Assembly: GCA_028565635.1 (NCBI GenBank)
Contig: JAOXYB010055378.1
Coordinates: 1 to 11,211, forward strand
Direction of reading: 5' to 3'
Origin: Phoronis ovalis
Taxonomy: Eukaryota; Phoronida; Phoronidae
Length of the DNA: 11,211 bases
This document shows positions 1 to 8,731 of this stretch, piece by piece. Below the pieces are notes generated by a model. It was not told the origin of the DNA, made no database searches, and saw nothing but the letters and a program-made list of their open reading frames with translations. A program made the translations under genes and the position numbers. How positions within the stretch are numbered: position 1 is the first letter of the stretch; the number at the start of each line of letters is the position of its first letter.

Positions 1-1130
1 TGCAGTTACGCATAAAACAAACAAGAGTAGCCTCGTAAAATTGAAAAAGATTTATTAAATAAACCATTGAAGAATGATTTCGTCTTGTACAATAGACTTA
101 AAAGTGGAAATTTTCAGATCTTATCAGACAGTGTCGCCTGAAATTTTATAAAGAAGATAAATTATAAGTTATGTGAACGAACCAAACATTTCAAATGAAA
201 TAACACTACATCAACGATATCTTATCATCTAGAAATAATACGGGAACAATCTATTTTGATTGTGCTAGGTACTTATAATTCAAATTTCGAGCAAACGAGG
301 AAATATATTATTATTATTTAATCGGATTGTGAACTGCAATTTAAGTTTAACTTTAAAAAACACAAAGGTATATATATTTTGGTTTTATGTTAGATAATGT
401 ATACATGTGGGCTAAACCACAATTAACCGCGTGTAGTAGTTTGCATTTTTTTCCGTTGAATCTCACTAAATCAACATTTGCCTGGATTGCTTAATTAATT
501 CATTTATTTATTTTCTTATTATAGGTGATGCATATACGTTAAGTCTAGATGAATGTATGATTTGCAAAGAATATCGATTTTCATCAATTTTTGGTATTTT
601 TTTAGACCCATGTGTTAGATACGTGTGTGTATTGCGTACAATGTGTTTTTCTTAGGAATTTGTTAGTCACCCTTATCTCATACTATGTAAGTACCTTTAA
701 AATGTCCCGCCCTTGTCCCATGACTAGTACATTAAATCTAACCTGTGGTAACCTATAAGTAAAACACACCTTCAGAGGTACATGTTACATGTATCTGCAT
801 GCCCTAGATTACTGATAGATACAACATGTTGGGAATTGGTATACCCATGTACAATTTGTCATTCAAAACTTTACTATCGGAATAAAGTAAAATATGTCTC
901 CAAAGCTAAGTGAATAACAATGCATGTTTACGGCGCGGTTAATGCTTCGCCACAACATACAAGTAGATACGTATACGATAATTGTCATCGCAAAACAAGA
1001 CAACGGACGATTCACCCTATATTATCTTTCATCCGAGATATGATATTCGTCTATACAACAGAAAATAAAACAGAAAGCTTATCTCCCAGGGGTTTCTGTT
1101 AAGACAGTCACATGGAGCTTTGCATACCCA
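1..1130 (+). repeat. Diverged dispersed repeat, copy 1 (left end cut by window)
   Basis: This stretch aligns by eye with two other parts of the window. Landmarks shared with copy 3 are GTGAACGAACCAAAC (173-187, against 10646-10660) and CTTATCATCT (221-230, against 10707-10716). Landmarks shared with copy 2 are TTGAATCTCACTAAATCAAC (from 456), TTTGCAAAGAATAT (from 561), CCCATGACTAG (717-727), TTACATGTATCTGCAT (785-800) and CTTATCTCCCA (1078-1088). Position 1 corresponds to about 10473 in copy 3, so the copy starts outside the window. A short open frame at 920-1102 lies inside it but is not kept open in copy 2. No terminal repeats, transposase or reverse transcriptase are visible, so the class is unknown. 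Confidence 0.75.
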
Positions 1131-1617
1131 CCGCGATTAAATACAAATAAAATACAATCTAGACTTCAACATAGGCAAACTATATATAGAAGTGGCCTTA
1201 AATGAGTCTGTTGACGAAAACGATCAACTTGTTCTCAACTTCTGTCCAGTTAAGAGGAATACTACATATCATTAATTTTACAATAATAAAATTGAAACAT
1301 AACATATCAGTGGGTAACACAAACTATCATATAAACATGTATACAAGCATTTAACCTATCGGGATTGCCGCAATCTGTTCAGCTTTTACAGATAACAAAG
1401 GTCTTCCTTTTAAGTTTAAGACTCATGGCTCGAAAGTACTGCATAGGTTAAACGTTAGGGACGTGCCCATGTCGAAATTGATGGGAGTGATTGACTCGCC
1501 ACGCGCGGGCATGCGAGGGGATAAATAAATAAATATACTTTATATACTACATTTAATTTACGAGGCAGGACCGTAATGGCTATAAACTTGTACTTGACGA
1601 TGATTGAGGCGCGGACT
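1131..1617. other. Non-coding stretch, no gene seen
   Basis: No open frame or RNA gene is supported here. The only local features are a short CpG- and G/C-rich patch at about 1497-1520, unlike its AT-rich surroundings, followed directly by a small TAAA-type tetranucleotide run at about 1521-1535. Confidence 0.5.
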
Positions 1618-1677
1618 GATCTTGAAGCAGTCTGAATCTAACTAGATCTAGTGATCTTGAATCAAACTGAATCTAAC
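1618..1677. repeat. Tandem 35-bp duplication around a 12-bp palindrome
   Basis: A 25-base segment at 1618-1642 (GATCTTGAAGCAGTCTGAAT and on) recurs at 1653-1677 with about three changes, a period of 35 bases. The junction holds the perfect palindrome ACTAGATCTAGT at 1641-1652. It is most simply a local tandem duplication; no function is implied. Confidence 0.8.
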
Positions 1678-1722
1678 CAACCAATGATCATGTGTGATGT
1701 AACGTCCAGGTGTCTAGCGCTC

Positions 1723-1790
1723 TGTGTGTGTGTGTGTGTGTGAAGGTGGTGCGCGCGCGCGCGCGCGCGTGTGTATACATGTACGTGTAT
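1723..1790. repeat. TG and GC dinucleotide microsatellites, alternating purine-pyrimidine tract
   Basis: A (TG)10 run at 1723-1742 is followed after six bases by a run of alternating purine and pyrimidine, 1749-1790. That run begins GT, passes through nine to ten GC units and ends in GTGTATACATGTACGTGTAT. The second run is 42 bases without a break in alternation. Sequences of this kind are known to favour left-handed Z-DNA under negative supercoiling and to vary in length. A minus-strand open frame through this tract (1662-1970) is an artefact of the repeat. Confidence 0.95.
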
Positions 1791-2529
1791 TGAAATCAAC
1801 GTAAATGACTCTGGTCTCGGGGGACACCGTGGTGGACTTTTGTCAGTACATATAGCCACAAGTGAGGACAATAAAACTAGAAACGTTGTGATGCACTGGT
1901 TTAGATTTGTCATTAAAATAGGTTCATAAATTGCAATTATTAATTTTCTCATTTCCCTAGGGCAACACAAAACATCTTACAATGTTTTACCTTCATCTAC
2001 TTACCTACATTTTTTTAAAACCTAAAAATAGCAATTTGATCATGAATTAACGGAAGCATATTTATTTTTTTTAATGTGGGTTACATAATAAACTACATGT
2101 TCACTTTATATTTTAGAAAAATCAACCAAATAAAGAAATTTAAGTTCTTAATTGTCGAAATTATTAGAATTCACTGTAATTTGAGTACAACCGTTAGTCT
2201 CTGTAAGTTAAATGTTTTAGATATAGTCCATTATGTATATGGGCCATAGCTTGATCGTTATGTCACACTGAATGCGGGGTAATTTCACATTCCGAAATTT
2301 TGCTTTTAAACTATGTGTGTGCTAAGCGCGAAAGAAAAATGGAGCAGAGGAATATAAGAATAAATTTCAAAACATATATAAAAGAAACATGAAAGTACTG
2401 TAAAAGAAGAGTTTGAACACACAAATAATTTGATTTACCTGTTCAGTGTTACCAGTTTTCGTCCTTTTGATAATTAGATGTAAATTCCACGTATTTTTCG
2501 ATGTGTTTTTTTGTGTGTAATCCGAGATG
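1791..2529. other. Non-coding stretch, no gene seen
   Basis: AT-rich sequence with stops in all frames at short intervals. I see no coding, RNA or mobile-element signal that I can support. The left limit of repeat copy 2 is not sharp and could extend somewhat into the end of this stretch. Confidence 0.4.
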
Positions 2530-3892
2530 TTTCAATCTTCTAACATTTAGTACAATTAACAATCCCGTCGATACACTCATATGATGTGACTGGTCTATCG
2601 TGCTTTCTGTTTGTATACTACACTGTTTATCTAGTGCACGCGTAGATAACGTTACTGGTTCAGAAACTGATATGATTCAGAATTAAAATGTACACATTCT
2701 GGGTCTCTAAGATACCTTTGGTTGAATTCAGTATTTAATTACGAGTCCTGATGTGGATTTATGTCGCTAATGCTTGGTTTGGCAGTTTTAATATTTGACT
2801 AATGATACGTAGTGTTACGTTACAGCAGAACTTATATTAACATTGCTTGAAATGTATAATTTAATGTGTAATAACTAAATATATACATACTTATATATCT
2901 CAGCAGATCTATGTCAGCACTTTACATACATAACCCAGCATAAATTAATCACTGAAAATATTTTCCAGTTATCGGGTGAATTTGAAAGTCATGTCTGCTT
3001 TAACATGAAAGTAACGATAATTTACACACACCACTATCACGTTTACAATATATTAGCGCATTGTGAGTTACGTAGTGGTGCTCGAGTATCTGACGCAACG
3101 TCTTTGTGGCAAACACATGTTTATATTTTGGCTTTATGCTAACAGACATATGCACAAGATCCAAATTTTCAGTGTGTAGAAGCAACATCTTTCTTGTTTC
3201 AATTGAATCTCATCAAATCAACATTTTTGTGAATTGTTCATTTAATTTATTTATTTTCTTACTATAAATGGTGTATAATATTGTAAGTCGAGATGATACA
3301 TTATCGATTTGCAAAGAATATTGGTTTTCTTTATCTTTCTACGTTCTGAATTTTTCGTTCAAAAACTCTAGTTTACACTTATTAAAGACTAAACCCCATC
3401 ATAACTAGAATTTCAGAACTCCTGTGTTAGATACATGTGCTAATTCAATGCAATTTGTTATTCATTCTTATCTCACATATATACGTGTACATCCAAAAAA
3501 TGTGCCGCCCCCTGTCCCATGACTAGAAAAATTCAAATCTGACCCCTGATAACCTACGAGGAACCACACGCCTCCTGAGGTAACATATCTAGACAAGTTA
3601 CATGTATCTGCATTTAGATTATTGACATAACGAGACAGTTCAGTGATCAGATGCACCCCGTACATCACAAACAGCTTTTAAGAAATAAAATTGAGTACAT
3701 TTTTTAAAATGCAGTTCGATGAAATTCGCCATAAAAAATATGTATTGTAATCAAAACAAAACAACGAACTGTTCAACCAACTTGATCTAACATTGCAGAG
3801 TTTTGTATACGTCAATAGAGAAGAGTAAGTAAACAAACTTATCTCCCAAGATTTTGCATTAAGACTGCTAAATGCAGCTATGCAGACAGACA
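2530..3892 (+). repeat. Diverged dispersed repeat, copy 2 (most complete)
   Basis: The left part matches copy 3: GTTTATCTAG at 2625-2634 against 10238-10247, and GGGTCTCTAAGATAC at 2701-2715 against 10306-10320. The centre and right parts match copy 1: TTGAATCTCATCAAATCAAC from 3203, GATTTGCAAAGAATAT from 3306, CCCATGACTAG at 3516-3526, TTACATGTATCTGCAT at 3598-3613 and CTTATCTCCCA at 3838-3848. Between about 2870 and 3110 it is shorter than copies 1 and 3 and aligns poorly, which suggests an internal deletion. Many substitutions and small indels separate the copies, so it is old. Two minus-strand open frames inside it (3000-3188, 3468-3668) have no preserved counterpart in the other copies. 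Confidence 0.75.
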
Positions 3893-5606
3893 GAGATAAA
3901 ATTCCGAGTCAAATACTGGCCAATAAGGAAATGCAGCGGCTTACAGTACGTAATTATATGAAAACTACAGCAAGACGAAGGAATGATATGTCTTGATCTG
4001 ACATGATTCTGAAATAAACGTTATTTAGTAATAGCGTGTAAGACATCAGTTTGGAGCTATTTAACTTGCGACCGATGACATGCCGCCAAAAAATGCTCTC
4101 TTATATTCCTGTTTTGCATTTTTTTCGACAAAAAGTACAGTTCTAATATTTTTCCAGAATCAATTATTCGATTGGTTTAAATATTTTTTTAATGTGTTAA
4201 TGTAGTGAAACGAAATGACACGAAGTTGCATAAAAATGAGAAAGCGCATTATACCAGTTCATCTACCGAAACTCAATTAATTTAAAATAATTATGTGGAG
4301 TTGTTAACTATTTGTTTGAATTTGCATATTTTGTAGCGTTTCATCCACATTGACTCAATTTCAATATTTTTTCATAAATAAAGCAAATCACATATATATT
4401 TTAATTTTGATGTTTTATTCATCTTGCAACAAAATGAACCTTAAAATCTAAAATTTTTGTGATATGACTGAATCAATATGACCACCATTTAGGACGGGGT
4501 GGGGGTAAATTTTTATAATTTCTTGGGTATAGATTATACATTTGTAAGAATTTTGAAAGAACAGGCGCTGTAATAACAGACATTAGTAGTTTTCCTCAGA
4601 ATTATTTTACGATTACGAGGTAATTTATGCGTGTTAGTCCTAACTGCAGAGACATTATTTAATATCTTTAAATTGGTTCCCTGGAAGTGGCAAGGCGTTT
4701 TCTATATTTGGCACATGTCTGTAAAAAGAGTTGCTGATATATGAGTTTATCGTTTATCGTTCAATGAGTCGCTAATAGTTAACATTATGTAAACTGTTGT
4801 TGCCTTTTGACGAGCTTACAGCCAGCACTCGTGATAATAATGATGCATTATGTTTAATTGATAGAATATGCATATATAAACTACTGTATACGGGAAAACT
4901 GAAATTTGCATATACCTAAAACACTAAAACATACAACAAGGTGAAATCTGGATGGTGCCCTAATATGAAATAGTACCTTTCGAATTTTTTGCAATACACA
5001 TGATAGTTTCTCATAAAAATATGCTAAAACTATTGGACGACAACTTGACCTTGAAAAACAGTATTCTCACCATGGTGTTACACGGGATTTTGACATATGA
5101 TTGCTGCTGCCGTCATTTGCATACGAATTACTGACCTATAGTCTCCAGGGAAAAAAACCTTCATTATCCAATTACGGTTAATTACCCGAGATTCAGCTTA
5201 AAAAGGAACCCTGCCATAACTTGTCTGGTACGTGGTTCTGTATTAAGCCTAAAAAAACTGTGCTATCCGCGGATGTGAGAAATACTATTAAATTATTTTT
5301 AAAATTACATATAAAGGAAAAATTAGAGTTAGAACATATCAATGATTTATATATACACATTTGTTAAAATGAACGTATTGGTAAAATACAACATCCTGTT
5401 AATAGGATACGCAGAACAATCATGTACATGTATCTGTTAAAATGAACATTTTAAATCAAGCTCTTTAGCTAACTGCGTACAGTGACATCTGGCTAGAATA
5501 CTATGTTTCAATGTTAAGTAGTTTTAGCATTTTTTTGTAAAGATTCGTTTACTACAGACATTTAGAAATAATGAATAAATAGTTAGGACAAATTTAGTGA
5601 AGAAAA
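3893..5606. other. Long non-coding stretch, no gene seen
   Basis: AT-rich DNA with no open frame that looks coding on either strand. Minor items only: a G-rich patch GGACGGGGTGGGGG near 4493-4506, a TTTATCG doublet near 4747, and a 13-base direct repeat TGTTAAAATGAAC at about 5362 and 5432. None supports a named feature. Confidence 0.45.
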
Positions 5607-5849
5607 TGGCCGAGTGGTCGTACTTCGAAGACTTAGAATGACTAAAATAATCACATAACTGCTATCATACTTACCTTAACACATGGACATCTTGTGCTTA
5701 TTACATAACAACTGTTGACTCAGGGCTTGGAGACTTTCATATCAGCAAGTGGCAGATGAGAGGAAGATCGACATTGTGGATTCGCCTCGGGGGGATTGTG
5801 CAGGGATCTCGTGTTAAAGTTATTAAAGTTATTAGTGTTAAAGAACACT
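5607..5849 (+). repeat. Possible tRNA-derived SINE relic
   Basis: TGGCCGAGTGGT at 5607-5618 matches the A-box/D-arm of Leu and Ser tRNAs. About 160 bases on, GTGGATTCGCCTCGG loosely resembles a degenerate B-box. The end at about 5811-5843 has three related TTAAAG-type units, like the simple-repeat tail of a SINE, and then a small hairpin (arms TAGTGTT/AACACTA, 5833-5850). The A-to-B spacing is too long for a tRNA, no cloverleaf can be folded by eye, and no second copy is in the window. This is a weak call. Confidence 0.2.
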
Positions 5850-7141
5850 AGAGTCATGTGTACAGTTAAATAGCAGTTAAAAACTTAATGAATTTACATA
5901 AGGACATGTTGCGTGATTCGTTTCGGTTTTGGCAGTTGACCGACCACTGTTTTGGTCTATTTTCTTTTTCATATTGCGGGTTTGTGTTATCTGCTTGTTC
6001 TTGTATCGTTAAGCATGTTTAAAGGTAGATTGTAGAAAACTCTGATGGGTTTAAAGAAATATTTGCCATAACTTTTGTACAATTTATGTTAGAAATGTCT
6101 ATCGTAAGCCGGATGTCTGCCCCTACTAGCAATGTCCACCTTTGAAGTGAGAGTAAAGGTATATCTTACTATCATATCTGTCAAATAATGACTTAGATGC
6201 ATGCTACCACTGTACTATGGGACTACTCAGGACAACCTGAGACTAATATAACTAAATATAGTCTTAGGATGCAACCAAGAATAACATAGGATTGGCATCA
6301 ATATATAAAAAGTAATTTAATAGTATTTATTTTGCAGATGTCCTTGCAATCGTCATATGTATAAGGACAATTGATTTTCCCATCCACTTCTGTAGTAAGT
6401 TCATGTAACTTAAATCATTATAAAAATGTCCCAAACATTGCGCGAAGAAAATTGACCTGTTAAGAACTGAAGATTATTATGTATACTACTCCCCGCCAGT
6501 TAATTTTTCGTGCAGGCATGACCACCAACATTTTTGCTATTCCACTATGCAGACTACCCCGGAAAAATGCGACCTCACAACTGACAAATTTCATAGCTTT
6601 GCCCTAGCTCAAATAATCCTATCAAATTTTAGTTTATTTTACTTTAAAAAGCTAATATTAGTTTCAATCTTTTGTACAGTAAGTTCCTTTCAAAAAAAAC
6701 AAACAAAAAAGCCGTTTGTGTCAGTATCCTCCAGATAACGTGAGATTGTCCGAAATGTCCTTACCCTTTTCTAAGATGTGCCCTAGTTGACTATGCCTAT
6801 AACCTGGGTACATCTTAGGCAATGATCGAATCTGTTCGTCATCCCATATTTTTAAAAATACCGATCCGTCGTGTCTATGTCGTTACAATTTTGTCCACGC
6901 GACATTACTATTATCCTGGGACTCAAAACATAAAATGAAATAGAATACCCGCAACCATGAGTATATTTACCCGTAGTCAAGTCTGCGTGCAACCATAGGT
7001 TCAACTTTATTGTTATGTTAATGTGCCTTGATTACTGTCAAGAAATTAGATGCTTACCGGTTCAGTTTGTCTGAAGAAATTCATTACACAGACTATTTTC
7101 TTATAATGCATTTAGAATTTATTAAACATCAAGCAGATTTA
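5850..7141. other. Long non-coding stretch, no gene seen
   Basis: No supported gene. A plus-strand open frame at 6547-6738 has an ATG, but its composition follows the AT-rich background and ends in a lysine-rich run from A-tracts, so I do not call it. A small hairpin CTCAGG-ACAA-CCTGAG lies at 6226-6241. AATAAA on the minus strand (TTTATT at 7118-7123) is a possible poly(A) signal for the minus-strand gene at 7538-8567, but such hexamers are common in AT-rich DNA. Confidence 0.4.
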
Positions 7142-7170
7142 CAAAAAAAAAATTTATATTTTTTTTTTTG
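7142..7170. repeat. A/T homopolymer inverted repeat
   Basis: C followed by ten A, then TTTATA, then eleven T and G, so the two homopolymers pair as an imperfect hairpin of about eleven base pairs. Slippage, cruciform formation or an assembly length error are all plausible here. Confidence 0.85.
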
Positions 7171-7537
7171 CAAAATAGAATCTCAAATTTAAATGATAAA
7201 GGGGACCTTAAGATAGAATTAATACATTTATCTAAAGGCGTAAAGGCTATGCGTAAATCGTAAAAATACTCACATGAGTATTGTAAGTGTATACAAAATG
7301 TTCATTTCAGTACTTTAAATTAATTTTGTGGCATACATATATTATTTAATTTTATAGAAAAGAAATGGCCATATTCTATCACAAACATAGTAAATGCACA
7401 CAACTATGCACATTTTCTGACGACGCCAGATACTAATCAATTTGACAAGTCCCAATACACCAATTAAACTTCTTTGTCAGAAGAAATATAAGAAAGTACA
7501 AACTTGAATGTATATTTGTTTGATCTCCTGCACACAC

Positions 7538-7667
7538 TATGACGATGGTCATCAGAAGTAGTAGAATACCACCAGCTATTCCACTAACAAAGGCGATCAC
7601 GGTCATCTTGGACATACACTCGCCATAACCACCAACAACAGTAATATTAAACGTATCTTCGGGACAC
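7538..7667 (-). CDS. Membrane-helix exon of a mucin-like transmembrane protein (partial)
   Basis: Read on the minus strand, a T-rich stretch ending TTTGTTATAG (AG at 7669-7668) makes a good acceptor. The exon begins with one base of a split codon, then reads CPEDTFNITVVGGYGEC, a Cys-bounded segment with an N-glycosylation sequon (NIT). A clear membrane helix follows from about 7606, starting MTVIAFVSGIAGG and continuing through a run of Leu, Ile and Val, with a small-residue GxxG-like patch. The donor is uncertain; ATA|GTGTGT at 7537 is the best nearby. Without splicing the frame runs to a stop at 7435-7433 through a second hydrophobic stretch that looks intronic. The split codon needs two bases from the previous exon, which a possible donor at 8142 after the mucin block would supply. 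The architecture suggests a type I surface protein; I do not recognise the family. Confidence 0.55.
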
Positions 7668-8142
7668 CTATAACAAATAAATATATTTCAACACCAAAGG
7701 TTCAGACAAACATTGCCATTTCCATACAACAGATGAAACGCAATAATAAGACAATGACATGAAATATGTGAACTTAACATGTTCTTCATAGTTTGAATCA
7801 AAGCCGAAGAGGAATCTCGATTTAATTTTACCCCTCAGAATTGTAACCCACGTAAAGAGAAACCAAACACAGTTTTATTTTGTTATTAAAAAATTGTGTT
7901 GGCTCTTCAGAAAATTTAAAAGAACATGGCAACGACCAGTCAGAATCCACATGTTGTGTGCGCGGTACTTTTTGTCGAAATGCAATTAAGTGGTTAGACC
8001 AGTCTGAATAATTTCATCCACTAGTGTTCCTACCTTCTCAAATAACGTCTGATCATAATCATAGTTAATGTTTGTTATATTCCTTCAATTTAACATGAGC
8101 GAAACAATTACGTCATTAATCCTATATCAACCGAGATAAGAC
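7668..8142 (-). other. Candidate intron between mucin block and membrane exon
   Basis: On the minus strand it starts GTCTTA at 8142 and ends ATAG at 7668, about 475 bases. The donor is weak (AAA|GTCTTA), but removing it keeps the mucin frame in phase with the membrane exon and makes the split codon AAG (Lys). No other GT near the end of the mucin frame gives that phase; the GT at about 8131 would not. Confidence 0.35.
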
Positions 8143-8567
8143 TTTCTCTCTGCTTCAGTTAGTGGTTCTGTTTGTGCTTCAGTTGATAGATTTGGTGTTG
8201 ATGCTTTAGTTTGTTGTTCTTTTGGTGCTTCAGTTGATAGATTTGCTGTTGGTTCTTTAATTTGTGATTCTTTTGGTGCTCCAGTTGGTGGTTCTGTTGA
8301 TGCTTCAGTTTGTAGTTTTGATGGTGCTTCAGTTGATTGATTTGTTGTTGGTGCTTCTGTTTGTGGTTTTGTTGGTGCTTCAGTTGATTGATTTGTTGTT
8401 GGTGCTTCTGTTTGTGGTTTTGTTGGTGCTTCAGTTGATAGATTTGTTGTTGGTGCTTCAGTTGATAGATTTGTTGTTGGTGCTTCTGTTTGTGGTTTTG
8501 TTGGTGCTTCAGTTGATAGATTTGCTGTTGGTTCTTTAGTTGGTGGTTCTGTTGATGCCTTTGTTGG
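8127..8567 (-). CDS. Mucin-like Thr/Ser/Pro-rich tandem-repeat exon (partial)
   Basis: The minus strand is open for 146 codons from just after a TAA (8570-8568) to a TGA (8129-8127). It has no Cys and almost no hydrophobic residues. It consists of repeats such as STEAPTKPQTEAPTTNL, rich in Thr, Ser, Pro and Glu, as in mucin stalks that carry dense O-glycans at the cell surface. Each block begins STEA; most are 17 residues, with one of 9 and one of 33. The last block ends in EAERKSYLG before the stop, or is spliced within EAERK to the membrane exon at 7667. No ATG starts the frame, so it is an internal exon or a fragment. The plus-strand open frame across 8264-8539 is a Leu/Val-rich shadow. 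Two in-frame stops on the 5' side cast doubt on an intact gene. Confidence 0.6.
   Translation of the reverse strand, partial: PTKASTEPPTKEPTANLSTEAPTKPQTEAPTTNLSTEAPTTNLSTEAPTKPQTEAPTTNQSTEAPTKPQTEAPTTNQSTEAPSKLQTEASTEPPTGAPKESQIKEPTANLSTEAPKEQQTKASTPNLSTEAQTEPLTEAERKSYLG
8187..8516 (-). repeat. 51-bp coding minisatellite
   Basis: Units in minus-strand order are 8516-8466 (51 bp), 8465-8439 (27 bp, a half unit), 8438-8388 (51), 8387-8337 (51), 8336-8238 (99, a diverged longer unit) and 8237-8187 (51). All lengths are multiples of three, so the reading frame is kept. The central units are nearly identical and the outer ones are diverged, the usual picture of a minisatellite renewed in its middle. 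Confidence 0.9.
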
Positions 8568-8570
8568 TTA

Positions 8571-8640
8571 TTTTGATGGTGCTTCAGTTGATGGCTCTAC
8601 TGGCGTTGAATGTGTTAATTTCACTCTTCATCTTGTTTTT
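8571..8640 (-). pseudogene. 5' continuation of the mucin frame, broken by two stops
   Basis: The mucin reading frame continues upstream as RVKLTHSTPVEPSTEAPSK (8627-8571), plainly mucin-like, but is cut by TAA at 8570-8568 and TGA at 8630-8628. The TAA falls in a unit that otherwise parallels the 8336-8238 unit (SK, then TEASTEPPT there, TKASTEPPT here). A single C-to-T change from CAA would explain it. Just upstream is a strong acceptor (GTTATGTTTATGTTTCTAG, AG at 8642-8641) with a branch-like CTAAT. From that acceptor the mucin frame meets the TGA after three codons, while another frame runs only 18 codons to a stop. Either this copy is damaged, the bases are misread, or another acceptor is used. 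Confidence 0.4.
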
Positions 8641-8731
8641 CTAGAAACATAAACATAACAATTAGGACATAAATGTAAACAAAGTAACTGTTAACAAGAT
8701 TCAAGAAAATGAATGAATCATACATGCATTT

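Noticed and set aside
920-1102. Plus-strand open frame of 60 codons in repeat copy 1
   Set aside because: The matching part of copy 2 (about 3710-3860) has indels and stops, so the frame is not conserved.
1662-1970. Minus-strand open frame of 102 codons
   Set aside because: It runs through the TG and GC dinucleotide tracts, which remove stop codons; its His-Thr and Ala-Arg runs are repeat translations.
3000-3188. Minus-strand open frame in repeat copy 2
   Set aside because: It has no preserved counterpart in copies 1 or 3 and no coding signature.
3468-3668. Minus-strand open frame in repeat copy 2
   Set aside because: The aligned part of copy 1 (about 670-860) does not keep the frame; background composition.
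5607-5680. A functional tRNA gene
   Set aside because: Only the D-arm/A-box word fits; no anticodon stem, T-loop or acceptor stem at the right spacing.
6547-6738. Plus-strand open frame of 63 codons with ATG
   Set aside because: Phe/Leu/Lys composition of AT-rich noise, no splice or domain signal.
4113-7987. Inverted match CGACAAAAAGTAC near 4128 and, in reverse, near 7967
   Set aside because: The match is under about 20 bases and the flanks do not align convincingly, so it may be chance.
8264-8539. Plus-strand Leu/Val-rich open frame of 91 codons
   Set aside because: It is the antisense shadow of the Thr/Ser/Pro mucin repeats; the minus-strand reading is a recognisable protein type and the plus-strand one is not.
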